DNA of 64,000 bases from the NCBI RefSeq assembly GCF_025766255.1, contig NW_026516705.1, positions 124,001 to 188,000 on the forward strand, given 5' to 3'. The translations under genes were made by a program, and so were the position numbers. Source of the stretch: Zychaea mexicana. Taxonomy: Eukaryota > Mucoromycota > Mucoromycetes > Mucorales > Lichtheimiaceae. The notes below the pieces were generated by a model. The model searched no databases. It was not told where the DNA came from and saw nothing but the letters and a program-made list of their open reading frames with translations. This document shows, piece by piece, positions 25,726-38,591 of the stretch (position 1 is the first letter of the stretch; each line of letters begins with the position of its first letter).

Positions 25726-26192
25726 ATGACTATGTCTGGATTAGGCAGTAGTACCAGGTCACCAAACATCACAGACATTATATATCTTTTACCTATAACG
25801 CTTAATGACCGTGTAACATGTATCGTCGGCGCAGGATTGGAAGCATCTGAAGCACTCGTGCTTCATTGCCACTTTTTTTTCCCTTTTTCTTTTTGTTTCC
25901 CAACTTTTTTCTTTTCTACACCTACAACACGATTCATATTGGGAATCTTCACCATTCGTCGTTTACCTTTCTTTTCCCTCTTTTTCATAAACGCGGTGCA
26001 AGACCTAAACCACCTTTCCTTTTCTTTTTCTCTCTTTTTTTTTTCTGTCCTTTTCCCTCCTCCTCCTCCTCCTCCTTCTTCCTCCACACTCCTATTATAC
26101 CCTAACTTAAGTTCAATATTTAACCATCTCGAATAATCAACGCAGCCATTACTGCCAATCGATTTTAATTCAATACGCTCGATTGAATCGCC
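23303..26192. other. Intergenic region upstream of the kinesin gene
   Basis: 2.9 kb without a convincing gene. An AATAAA at 23625-23630 may end the small membrane protein transcript. It also holds a 12-base C run (23798-23809), a TTC repeat near 24170-24188, a (TG)15 tract (25695-25724), and a long pyrimidine-rich stretch (about 25870-26100) that forms the kinesin leader or core promoter. Confidence 0.6.
25695..25724. repeat. (TG)15 microsatellite
   Basis: Perfect dinucleotide run about 470 bases upstream of the kinesin start; longest perfect TG tract seen in the window. Confidence 0.95.
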
Positions 26193-29100
26193 ATGGTCAA
26201 AGAGGCATCGGCAGTGCAAGTAGGCAAGTTATAAATTGTTTCAAGGAGTAAAAAGAAAAAAGTCAACCCCACTTTCCCGACAACTAAAATAACCGCCACC
26301 CCCTTCTTTCTTTACATATTCTGCATAATAAAAAAAAAATTAGCATTGCGCATACGACCATTAACTGAAAAAGATCGTGCTCAACCTCGATTTGCCAATC
26401 TTTCCAACGACGATGTATTAAAGATTCATGAAAAGACCGTGCATGTTGTGCCGCACAGCAAGCTGTTTACGTTCGACCATGTGTTTGGCGTTGACAGCAC
26501 TCAAAGTCAAGTGTTCGAAGCACTTGGTGAAAAGCTTATCCACAAATTCGTCGAAGGTACGCAACAACAAACTGACGGTCTCCATGACAACGCTAACTTT
26601 TGTTTTGTTTTCTATTTCTGTCAGGTTATAATGTGACAATTCTTGCATATGTAAAGCATCCTACTACATGCATCCTTGTTTGTTAACATATATATATATA
26701 CACTATTTACTGTATGATTGACTTGCTTTCGATGCTACATGATTTTCTTGTAGGGACAAACATCGAGTGGCAAAACATATACAATGGGCACAGCACAACA
26801 CCAGAGCGGACGGTACAACATGGAGTTAGAAGGCATCGTACCACGTGCCATGTCCCTTTTATTCGATATCCTCCAATCCGGCAACAGCAACAACAATTCA
26901 TCCGACGCTGTCCGATCCATCACGCCCGCACCATCCGTATCCTCATCCACAACCGACACCGCCTCACAACCGAAAAATCGATTACGACCTCCATCTAGAA
27001 AATCCCACGTGCCATCTACTACTACATCCTTATCCCATGCAACATCAAGACAACAAAAGTACACCGTCAAGGTCTCATTTGTCGAAATTTACAACGAAGA
27101 ATTAAACGATCTCTTAAACGGAGCTTCACCCACAGAACGACCGCCGGTCACGATCCGTGAAGACGCAAAAGGTCATATTTATTGGACGGGCGTTAAGGAG
27201 CTGACTGTACACAGTACAGATGATGTGTTGTAGTATGTTTGTTTATCTCTTTTATTGTCTGATTATGTGGCACCACCTTTTGGATGGGAATGGATGGGGA
27301 GATATTAATTTCCCCCCCTTACACTGTAGTCATCTGGAACAAGGCACCCGGAATAGAGCCACAGGAGCAACCGATATGAATGAAAAGTCGTCCAGATCCC
27401 ATGCTATTTTCTCGGTCTCGCTCAAACATGAGAAATGGGTTCCTGCAGGAGGCGCTACTCATCATCCCCGTACAGATAGCCCTGTGTTTGGCCGGAAACG
27501 GTCCGGAAGTTCCATACGTGGAGGCGGAGTGGCTGCACCAGGATCTGATGATGGCGAATGGATGATCACAAACTCTAAATTCCATTTCGTCGATCTTGCC
27601 GGTAGCGAGCGTGTAATTATCGTCAAGCATAGCTTTATATCATGGGAGCGAGCACAACAGACTAGTTTTTATGCATAAACGAATCACTGATCCCCTTTGA
27701 CTCATCTAATGTAGCTCAAACGAACCGCAGCTGAAGGTGATCGACGAAAAGAAGGCATCAACATCAATGCAGGGCTACTGGCATTGGGTAATGTTATTTC
27801 CGCCCTCGGTGATCCATCCAAACGTAGCACGCACGTCCCTTATCGCGATTCTAAGCTGACGCGGCTGTTGCAGGACTCTTTGGGCGGCTCAGCAGCGACG
27901 TTAATGATTGCCTGCGCCAGTCCGACCGAATATAACTTGTCCGAGACTCTCAACACACTGCAATACGCCAATCGGGCTCGCAACATTAAAAACCGGGTTG
28001 AAAAGAACGAAGTCGAAGAGTGGATGACAACCGAAAATATCGAGCTACTACGTACAATGATTGGCAAAATGAAGATGGAGCTGCGAAGCCTAAAGTCCGG
28101 CTCCATGAGCTCATCTGCCAGCACCGTTGTCGCTTCTACCAACGACAACCACAACGTGGACCTACTTGTCAATAGCAATGACTCGGATCAATTGTACCAA
28201 GAACAACGGTTGACGATAGCCGACCTGCAACGCCAAGTGGAAGAGTTAGACGGCGAGGCAACAGTGACTCGCGAACGAAACAAGGTCGTCGAAGCTGAGC
28301 TCAAGCGAGTACGCAAACTCGAGTCGATGCGCAAAAAGGAGGAGGAGCTCAAGATGAACAACAATCACGACTTTCAACATCTGGTCGAACCTGTGATTGA
28401 AGAATACGAGAAAAGTATCTCTGCTTTGGAATCCCAGCTAGCCATGGCCCGTGCTGCACTCAATCATTCTGACATTGGCTTTGAGGAACAACGCGCCAAA
28501 CTCGAACAATGCGAACTGATGCTCGAGAATCAAGATCAGACGGTCGCTGATCTACGCACGCGACTGTCCAAGCTTCAGGAGCGCGAGCATAACAATGAAG
28601 CCTATATCGACGAGCTCGAGGGGAAACTGATGCGGTCTGCGAACGATGCACTGCGGGATCAAGAGTTGTTGAACGAGCTCAAGACACGGATCATGCGGTT
28701 CAAGGAGACGGACGAGAACACGGAGCAATACATCTTTGATTTGGAGCAACGTTTGGCTACAAGCGAGGCGGACAAAATTACCCTTCAGAAATCAATGGAA
28801 TCTCTCGAAGCCAAGGTATCGGAGGCCGAAGCTACCAGCAGCAAATTACGTGTGCAACTCAACAAGGCTGAGGATACGACCACAGAAAAGATGATGCTGC
28901 AAGAGCTCGACCAAGTAAACAAAAGTTACAAGAGCCTGGAAGAAGAGCGCGATCAGCTCAAGGCCGAGGTGGAGCGATTATCGGCTGCTGCCAAACAACA
29001 AACAGATACCAAAAACCAACAGGAACAAGAGCGCGACAAGAACGATCATGTCGACGTCAACAGAACAAGTACGCCGGATGTGAATGGTCAAAGTGACAAG

Positions 29101-32100
29101 GCAGCGCGTCGCCAAGCCTATCGCCGAAGCTATGCTGAGGAAAAAGAAACGCCGGAATCTGTGGCTGCAGCAAGCATCCAAAAGGCAGAGCGACGTGCAG
29201 AAGAAGCAGCAGCACGCGCATTGCATCTTGAGCGAGAATTGCGTGAGCTACAAGACGATCATCACGAGACGCTCAAAGAGTTGGACGAAGTGCTGATGCG
29301 ATACCAAGAGGCACTGGATCAAGTGGATGCACTGCAGCATCGACCGGGCGCAGCTGGTGGTCATGATGAACACGGTGATGTAGCATCCGTTCCTGCTGAG
29401 AAGCATGGTGGTGGTGGTGGCCCGAACGCTCTCAGCAAGGAAATGCTTCGCGCCAACGAAGAGGCAGAAATCAAGGAGCGCGAGGCACGTATTCGCCAGA
29501 TCGGGCAGCTTGAAAAGCATGTGGACGATTTGCAACAACAATTGGATCTGCGCCAAGCAGAGCTCGAGGATGTACAGCAACAACTCGAGCAGCACAAGAC
29601 ACGTGCATTGCAGGACACAAAGGCCTTGGAAGCAAAGTACACATGTCAAGTCGAGACGTTGAATGACACAATCGAGCGGTTGCAAGCTGAGCAAAAGTCG
29701 TCGCTGGAGCGTGTCGAATCTTTGCAGCGATTGGTAGACGACCGCAGCAAGGCGCACGACGCGATGGAAAAGTCGCTGCGTGACCTCGATGTGAACAGTG
29801 GTAGCGAGAAAGAAGCGTTGCAAAAGCGTTACGATGCACTCCAAACCGAGTTTAACAGTTTCAAGGCATCATCTGACGCTGCATCGAGCGAGAACAAGCA
29901 GGATGCGCAGCTGTTACACCAGCAGATGATGAATCTACAACAGGAACTTGCAGATCACAAGGACCTTGTGGGCGTAAAGGATAAGCAGATTGAAGATGTG
30001 AGCCAGCAGCTCGAACGACTGGAACACGATTTGAACGAGCAACTGACCCAAGCACGCGATTCAATTGCACATCTCGAGACATCGTCATCCAAACATGTGG
30101 AAGCCCTGCAGCAGTCGCGATCTGCTCACAAAGAACTCGAGGCAAAGACAAATGGTGTCGACGAACAGCAACAGGACAAGGTTCGCACGCTTGAAGCGCA
30201 GTTGCTCGCTGCGCAAGCATCGTTGACGCGCTCAGCCGATGAGAACAAGGGTTTGCAGCAAGAAATTGCCGATCATCGTGCCCGACTTGAAGAACAATCC
30301 AGCGATGCCCGTCGACGCATGGGAGTGTTAGAAAAGCAATGTGCCGATCAGGAGTCTGTTATCGATGCGTTGCGCCAATCTGTGGATACAGCCAACAGCA
30401 ACCTTGACTCTACTGCAAAGAACTTGGACGCGGTCAAGCTTGGATCCGATGCACTTGAGAAGCAGCGCACAGAGCTGACATCTGCTATCCAAGATCTCAA
30501 GGATCAGTTATCCCGGGCAGAGGCAAGGGTCCAGGAGCTGGAGTCAGCCAAAACCGAAGCCCAAACGCTGTCGAAACAGTGTGGAGAACAAGCACAGGTG
30601 ATCAACACATTGCAGTCCCAATTGATCGAACTGACGACATTGACCGCCGATAGAGAACTCAAGTCGCGACAGGAGCTCGACACTGTTCGCGGTAGCGCCG
30701 ATACATTAGAGACTCAGCGACACGAACTGACAACTGCCATCGACACCTTGCGTCAGAAGCTTCTCCAGACAACCGCATCATCAGATGATGCAACAAAGAT
30801 GCTCAATACAACCACGGAACGCGTAACACGTCTGGAGCAAAAATGCAGCGAACAGACTGCCTTGATCGAATCCCTCCAAGCGCAACTGCGCGGATCGGAT
30901 GTGGCCAAGGAGCAGCTCCAAACCACCCACAATGAATCAATCAAGCAGCAGCGCAAAGACTTGACAGCGGCCATTGATGCTTTGCAACTCCAGTTACGCC
31001 AGACGACGGAAAGTGCAGACAACAGTTTGGAAGCTAAATTGAAGGAATTGGAGACAATCAAAAGTAGTGCCGGCAAGCTGGAAAAACAATGGGCCGATCA
31101 AGCAGCCATGATTGAATCGTTGGAAACTCAGTTGCGCGACCGATCGGATACCACAGAAGCTCAAAAACACATCGAGTTGCTCGAGCGAAAATGCAATGAG
31201 CAAGCGTCAACCATTGAATCTTTGCAAGTGCGTTTAAGCGAGCATCAAACCAACGGCCATCACCGTGCCGTCCAGCAGCCCAAGGAAGATGACAACGAGA
31301 AGGCGGACCAGGCACACACTAAAGATTTGGAAGCGTTCAAACGCAAGGCGGATGGACTGGAGAAGCAGTGCAAGGATCAAAGTTCTGTGATCGAGGATTT
31401 AAAAGCACAGTTACTATCCACCACTGCTCCGTCATCGTCCCAGCAACAATCGAACAACAACGACAGTGGTGCCAAGCTACAAACACGATGCAACGATCTT
31501 GAAATAGCACTTGAAGAAAAGAACCAGCAAGTCGAGGCGCTGCAGCAGGATTTGGACAGTCTGGACGAAGCATTAGCGGAACTGGAAGAGCAGAAGCGCG
31601 TTGCTGATGAAGATGGGTTGGAGAAGCTCAAGCTGCTCGACGAGATTACCAAAGAAAACGATGATCTTGCTGCCGCATTAAAAAAGCTAGAAGCAGACAT
31701 TGCTTCAGCAAAAGAAGAATCCAGCGAGCACGCCAAGCTCCTTTCTGACACCAGCAAGGAAAAAGACGGACTTGGCGTCAAGCTCAAGGAGACAGAAGCC
31801 GCATTGGCTACTGCACAGCAAGGATCTACTGAACACGCCAAGAGGCTTTCCGACAATATCCATCAATTGGAACGTGATACCCAGGAATTCCAGGCACGCG
31901 TCGATCAAGAGCGACAAAAGATGGCACACTTGGAAGCTGAAGCGACCACGGCCCAGGAAGCGCTTGCGGCAACACAGCAACAGCTCGATGCTTTACGCGA
32001 GTCATCGAACCAGGACCAGGAGCATCATAGGGCTGAGCTGGCAGCACTCAATGAACAGTTGCAAGACCTTGAGAAGCAATTGAGGCATGAGCGCAGAGAA

Positions 32101-33249
32101 TCCAAACGACTCGATTCGGAGCTGGCTTCGTCTCGAGCCGTCACGGAAAGCGAGCAGCAGAAGCATCAGCGTGCGATGGAGCAAGCGTCCGAAAAGGCCA
32201 CACGCGAAAGCAAGGAGCAGCTGGCACTGCTGATGCAGCAAGAAAAGCGTAGCGAGACCTTGGAAGAGCAGCTCCAGACGGCACAGGTCACAGCTCAAGA
32301 AAAGGACGCACATTTACGGTCACTCCGGTCACAAGTGGAGACACATGTTCGTACCATTAGCGATCTCCGGGAAGAGCTCGAAAAAGTCCAATTTTCAAGT
32401 CAAGTCGCTGCTGCTAGTTCTGCCAACAACAGCAGCAGTAGTGGTGATGATACAAAAGACAGAGAGGACGATAGTGTACAGAAGCTATACAAAGAGCGAA
32501 TGCAGCAGCTTGAAAAGAAGGCCAAGCAGCTCGAGGATGAAAATCAGGAATACATTGGCTTATCTGAAGAGCTTGAAGGCGAAGTGAGCAGGCTGATGAA
32601 GGAGGTGGATCAGCTGACGCAGGAACTGAACGACAGCCGTGAATCGAGCGACGATCAACTGCAGCAGCTGCAGGAATCCTTGGAAACGATGGAAAAGACG
32701 TATCAACGTCAGCTGGACCAGGTCAATGACGAGGTTACTGCGTCAAGAACAAAGTATGGCGAGCAAGAACGTCAACTTAATGACAAGATGCAAGAACTAC
32801 AGGATCAACTAGCTGCTGCTACTGCTACTGCTGTTGGTGCCAAGGAAACAGAATCCGCAGCTGCATCGATCAACGAGGATGCTAATGCCCAGCAACAACA
32901 ACAACAACAACAACAACAACAAAAGCAAGAACTTGACAAGCTCAAGATTGCATTGTCAACGGCCGAATTGAATGTCAAGCAACAACAAGCCCAAGTGCGA
33001 GAAATCGAGTCGAAACTAGAGACGACGCAAACATCATTACAGGACGTCCAACAGGAACTTGCGTCTAAAACACAGGAGAACGCGTCACTACAGCAGAGCC
33101 TATCGCATAGCGAGCAAGCTAGTCAAAAGCTAAAGGCCGAATTGGCAGATGCCAAAAAGGCCAAGGAAAAGGCGGAACGATCATTGGCATCGTTAGAGAA
33201 CCAGCTGGAAGAGCTGATAAGTAAAAAGAGCAAATTTATGTGCTTTTAG
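26193..33249 (+). CDS. Kinesin-4-type motor with giant coiled-coil tail
   Basis: Microtubule motor of 2188 residues. Exons: 26193-26223, 26344-26556, 26625-26650, 26754-27232, 27330-27612, 27715-33249. The N-terminal motor (about 1-430) has VALRIRPL, the P-loop [19 protein letters not shown], switch I SSRSHAIF, switch II DLAGSER and [16 protein letters not shown]. The stretch [14 protein letters not shown] and [17 protein letters not shown] match kinesin-4 (KIF4/KIF21). A serine/threonine-rich insertion of about 65 residues separates [14 protein letters not shown] from [13 protein letters not shown]. The rest is almost unbroken coiled coil with glutamine runs, ending SKKSKFMCF. Intron 1 must use a GC donor (GTAG|GCAAGT at 26224). 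The tail is much longer than in animal KIF4 (about 1230 residues), so the family call rests on the motor. Confidence 0.93.
30325..31413 (+). repeat. Alternating repeat module in the kinesin coiled coil
   Basis: Six copies of a unit like [17 protein letters not shown] begin near 30328, 30567, 30832, 31078, 31180 and 31357. Between the first four, three copies of a second unit like [19 protein letters not shown] begin near 30454, 30706 and 30943. One pair spans about 80-88 residues. The units have diverged at DNA level, so this is an old internal duplication. Confidence 0.75.
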
Positions 33250-34470
33250 TTTTAGATAATATCCACACCCCTCCCCTCCCATCCTGTATTTTTATTCCTT
33301 CCTTATCATTACACACACACACACACACACGAACAAAAAAAAAAGATGTGCATTCCTTATTATTTAAAAATAATCATGATGAATATATATATATATATTT
33401 ATTCTATAATGGACCAGCTGATTCGTATTATACCATCTGTTATGTAGTATAAACCAACAGCACCGATCCTCTAACATGAGGGGGGCGCAACAAATAAGAA
33501 AGAGCGTGTGATGATGACGGGTAGGTGTCATGCAAAAAGGGCGGCCATACTCGGAATACGAGGCGATCTGAGAATCATGCGCTTAAAACGATAAGATTGT
33601 GAATTGGGCGTTTTAGCCTCTTGGTATTATTACCCAGCTGAAAGAAAAAGAGAGGCTCAATCGAGCGGGGGATAGAGTAGAGTGGCAAGTTGTCAAAATG
33701 TAACAGTGCCCCCCTCCCCCCTCTCTTCTCTTTCTCTCTAGTCAACCGGAATTATCAGCGGCAATAATAAGGGAAAAAACCTTGTAACAAAAAAAAAAAA
33801 AAAAGGGCTGAGTTTTCGGCTCAACGTGCAGATCGGATTGCATTGAGCATGGAACGTTTCTTTGCATTACATTTTCGCGCAAAGCAGCAGCAGCAGCAGC
33901 AGCAACAGTGCCAAGGCGGGAATGTAACGTTTTTTGATGCATAAAGCAACTTGGAGAGAGCATGGCTTTTTGTGTTTTATATATTATGCATGTGTGCCTG
34001 GTTATGTACCAAACACGCCCTGTCCCCCTCCCCCTTGTGTCCGCCGCTCATTTCTCAAACACATATTACTCGGGACACATCCATCATCATCTTTTTTTTT
34101 TCAAATACCACATGTACTATTGTGTTTGCCCCGCTAGCTAGTAGCTAGATCGCTCACTAGCTAGTAGTAGTAGTAGTAGCAGCGGACAAACGTAACAGAG
34201 CATCGACATGCATTTGCTGTTCTATTTGTTCCCATGAGGCCCTTTTTTTTATTATTGTGTTACTAAGCTGCTACTGTAAAATAAAAAACACCATCATCTC
34301 ACTTTAACGTTCACGTAATACCACGTTGTATCACAGCATCACACACACACGCACTTGTTCCTTATTCTTTCTCCACACCAAAAAAGGATAGAGAGACATC
34401 GGGCCGTAGTACCAATAGAGATAAAAAAAAAAAGAAAGGAAGGTTACCCTCAATGTCGAAGCCATAAAAA

Positions 34471-34510
34471 GTTCACTCTATGGGGTCCAGTTCACTCTAT
34501 GGGGGGCCAG
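34471..34510. repeat. 20-base tandem duplication
   Basis: TTCACTCTATGGGG followed by a CCAG-type end occurs twice in a row (34472-34490 and 34491-34510), with two mismatches between the copies. Confidence 0.85.
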
Positions 34511-34911
34511 AAGACGCGCACAGAGAAATAGAGAAGATCATGCATTGAGCTATACGTTGCTTGTCAGAAAAACCAGATGTTAGCAGGGACGGAGCGTGGA
34601 GGAGGGCGGGAGGGGGTGTGGTGCGAAAGGCATCATATCTACCTTGGCTGGTTTTGCCCTGATTGAAAAAATTCGTGAGTATAAGTATTCATTAAAAGAA
34701 TGTATTATAGGCGCGCTTTTTTTTTTGTTGTTTTACCCTTCGATCGATCACTATTTTACTTTTAAATTGCGCGCGCGCGCTCTCTCCTCATCTCTGTTGT
34801 TGTTGTAAAAAAACCAAGGGGTGGGGGTAAAATTGCTCTTTGTTGTTTCTGCATTGCATATTCCATTTTTTTAAGAATACCATGCAAACGGAAGAAGAAA
34901 AAGAAGGCTTA

Positions 34912-34936
34912 CTGCTGCTGCTGCTGCTGCTGCTGC
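34912..34936. repeat. (CTG)8 trinucleotide run
   Basis: Perfect CTG repeat in non-coding DNA, with flanking GAAGAA repeats. Confidence 0.95.
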
Positions 34937-36052
34937 ATACTGCCATCTCTCGCATTGTTGGTGTCGCTTTCCTACTTGCTGCTTATGGCACACACCGATC
35001 AAAAAAGACAGCACTCATGATCCTATAGGACGGTTTGTACTACAACATAGGCACCCCCACTCTCTCTCTCTCTCACACATTTCCAGCTTCCCTTTTTCTG
35101 ATCAGTCGTCCTCTCTCCCCCCCATAACAACGGCTACTACTCTACTACTGCTATGGCAGTGGTTAGTTGTTAAGCTGTTGTTGTTACTGGCAACAAAGAA
35201 TTTGTTGCTATGCACTCTATTTGGTCTTGGTGCACATGTGCCTCGCCTGGGAGTTGTTCTGGACTCTCTCTCTCTCTCTTGTGAATGAAAGAAGACTTCT
35301 TTATGTCACTCTTGATGAGTTTGGCCACAGGTATTGTAAAAAAAGACAATAGGGGCGGTGTTTCAATGAGGGCACCCTCTCTCTCTTTCTCTTTGACGTT
35401 ATTACGCCATCCAAAGTGTTTCATCGGCAAGATTATCATTACGGCCAACTCTAAATTTCATTCCACAGCAAAATGCGTAAAGTGTGCACTATAGGGGCCT
35501 GTGTACGGCGGGGAGAGCAATAAACGTGTTTTTCTTTTTACAGAGACTAAAAGTGATAGGCGCGTATGATACACACAACAAACACGCACATCACTCTACT
35601 AACACTTATTGTCATCCAAAAGGGGTGGCTACCTGTATCCTATTACAAGCATCGATAGAGCATCATGTCAGCACAGCAACAACACATGATATGGCCCCCC
35701 CAAAACCACTCTTCTTTCCGGACCGCCAGTCCACCGGGGGGGAGGGGGATGGCTCATCAACCTCCTCAGCCGCCCCCGCCTCGAATGCCTTGTCTGGACT
35801 AATTCAGCTAGGGCGTAATAGCCTATCAACTGATGTAATCATTCTTTGCCCTGGTGACAAGTCCAGTCATAATCCCTAGGCAATCATTTTCCCCGGGGGG
35901 GGGAAGGGTGTGAGGGAAGCTTCTAATATCCACCTGCTGCAATAAGTATATATACCTGTGTGTGTTTTGGCTCTATGCTGCTTTATAGATGTGTCAGGGG
36001 CAACTGAAAACCATGTATCAAAAGTAATCTATTCCAATGCTACTCTATGTCA

Positions 36053-36077
36053 GGGGGGGGGGAGGGCGGGCGGGCGG
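36053..36077 (+). other. Potential G-quadruplex
   Basis: A ten-base G run followed by three GGG runs separated by single bases and a final GG meets the classical four-run G-quadruplex pattern with one-base loops. Confidence 0.6.
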
Positions 36078-38591
36078 AAGAAGGCAGAACATCCCAGTGA
36101 TACGCAATGAGAATAGGAGGAAAGAGGCCTTAAAACAATACGCCCGCATATCAAAAAAGAAGATACTTTGTATATCAGTAGTGAAATAGCGCGAGAACGA
36201 CAAAAGAAGGCTAAGGGAAACAGCCACGTTTATGGAAATAGTGCTCGATTCCTTGCCCTTTTTCTTTAACAGTTTCCGCGCGCGCGTTTCTCTTGGTACT
36301 CCTAAAATAAGCAAACCCCACCCCCTCTCTCTCCCTCTCCTCCTTAATACCTTTGGTACGCTTGAAGAGAAGGGAGTCCAAGGGAAGAAGTCGATGGAAA
36401 ATGAGCAAGTAGTGTCAAATTGTACTCTGCGTTGTCACCCTCAAATCATCAAGGTCTGTGTTCAAAATCTGGAAAACCCCCCCTCCGTCTGTCTTCAGAT
36501 CCATTTCCCCCGCGCCCTCCCACCCTCCCCTACTTGAACTTCTTTGTCAAAGCAAATGCGTGTTCCTGATGACAGTACAAGGTACACTTGTAAAAAAAAA
36601 TAAAAGGCGCTCTGATCAATATAACCTGTAACCAGCTGGTTCTCTTTGAGAAGGGGTGTCATGGTTTGGGGGGAGGGGAGGAGGAGGGAAGAAGAGTCAC
36701 ATCAACGCAGAATACAGTAACGCTATACAGTAGTAGTGTATATATGTATAGGGTTATGTACATAAGAAGCGCAATATAATAATAAAGCAGGTTTTGTGTA
36801 TATAAACACAAAGTGTCATATGATGGTCAGTGCACAGAACTTTTTTTTTTTACGCCAGACATATATATACACACACACACACTACAAACAACAACCTGTT
36901 AGGAATAACCGTGCAGCAAACCAAATATGTAAAGCGCATTTTCGGAGGGACAGTTTATCCTGATATTCTATATACGCACACACTGCGTCGCGGCGGGGGG
37001 GGGGGCTAGTGATATTAGAGTCGAAAAGAAAAGCAGGTGTAGAGCGATAGGACCATGTCCTCAAACAACCCCATCCTGCCCCGCCCCCTCTTATTAAAGA
37101 TATATTCATCGGCTGGCGCCGAAAGTAACGCAGTAGAATACTAAATGGTAGTCGGACAGCAGCCAACACGCATACAATAGATAGGGATCCAAAAGGGGTA
37201 AAGGGTCAGTATATCATATGTATACTTGACTCTCTAGTACACAGTCCACAGTAGTATGATACAGATGGTGAAAGAATAAAGTGCTACGTGATGACGCATC
37301 ACTTTTTTGACTTGGCTTTCAAATCTCGGTCGAATCACCACGATATAGTTATCAGCCGAGAAATATAAAAAAAAAGGGGGAGACCGGGAGGGGGGGTGTT
37401 AGTTGGTAATGTACCCATCGGAAAGCAGCTCAAAAAGAAGGCAATGTGCATAGATTGCCATGTACTCATATGTAATCCTTCACAGACAACAACAAGAACA
37501 ATGTTTTTTTTATAGCGTGGTGACTCTTTTACATCGTCGTCGTCGACATCATCATCATCAATAGGGTGTCCTACTTTGATTGTCCAACGATGCAAGTCGA
37601 TCAGTTCCCATGAATCGGAAAAAGTAAGTTTCAAAGAAGGGGGGGGGCAGAGAGAGAGAGAAAGAGATGGCAAATGATGAGAGCTCCCGAGAAGTCGACT
37701 GTTTCTTGTTGGGGTGTGGGGGAGAGAGAGACAGAGAGAGAGACAGAGAGAGAGGTACGGTCAATGCCCGATTATAATACACCGCACGGAGTGCATGAAG
37801 CAGTAGTAGAGATAAAAAGAGTAATAAGGCTTCTTCTGCTGCTGCTGCTGCTACTACTTTGTACTCTAATACAGACAGGCAGCAAAGAAAAAAGGTACAT
37901 CTGCGGGCCACTCTTGGAAGGTCACAAGAACAATAAAAAATAAAAGGGGGGAGGGAGAACAAGGGGAGGGGAAGGAACGGGGAGCCAAAGCGAATTGCGA
38001 AGCGTTTAGGGTTAAGCTTGTCCTCTCTCTCTCTCTGTGTGTATTATCATAAGCAGACAGTTTGCATAAAAGTGGGCAGCAATTGGGGTCCCCACTACAC
38101 TAAGAAAACCCCATGATTTCAAAAGGGAAACCCTTTTGGAGGTTTGAACAAGTAGAATGGAGGTGTCTGTCTTTTTCTTTAGGTCCCCAAGCTGTTACGT
38201 GCGTACTACCGGGAGCGCGCAGAATCGATAATGTCTTGTGCTAGGTTGCATTCAAAGAGGCGTTGACAACCTTTTTTTTAATCGGCGTACCTTTCTGGGA
38301 TTGTGCATCTTGTCTTGGGAAATTGTGACTCGAAGAAGAAGCCGAGAGAGAGAGAGAGAGAGAGTGAGAGTGAGAGTAAAGAGTGAGTGAAAGGGTGCCC
38401 TCTACTTTTGTGCTCTGCATTGTTACATACAGCGTTACTGTAGATGGCCCCCACCTGCCTCTGGCTTTTTATTTTTTTGTTATTTAAGCCATACCCATTC
38501 CAATTCCATTTCTTGCTCCTTTCTTCCTTTCATCGTTACTCTTTTTTCTCATTTCCTTCTTCTTCAATAACACTACGCCCGTAAAGACGTC

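Larger units (their letters stand above)
33250..38591. other. 5.3 kb gene-free region upstream of the homeobox gene
   Basis: No supportable gene. It is rich in microsatellites: (CA)n near 33312-33330, (CTG)8 at 34912-34936, and (GA)n at 38344-38364, with many CT tracts. It contains long G runs (35895-35903, 36053-36062, 36995-37005, 37639-37647) and a 20-base tandem duplication at 34471-34510. The last part before 38592 is pyrimidine-rich and is likely the homeobox promoter or leader. Confidence 0.6.

Noticed and set aside
25663..26136. 157-codon frame upstream of the kinesin gene
   Set aside because: Translation of TG and pyrimidine repeats (valine/cysteine run, then F/S/P); promoter or leader DNA.
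27840..32313. Many antisense open frames across the kinesin tail
   Set aside because: Caused by biased codons of the coiled coil (Q, E, L, A); leucine/serine/cysteine-rich shadows.
33781..33910. Poly-A tract followed by GCA repeats as a retroposed gene tail
   Set aside because: No coding remnant or target-site duplication next to the A run; treated as simple repeats.
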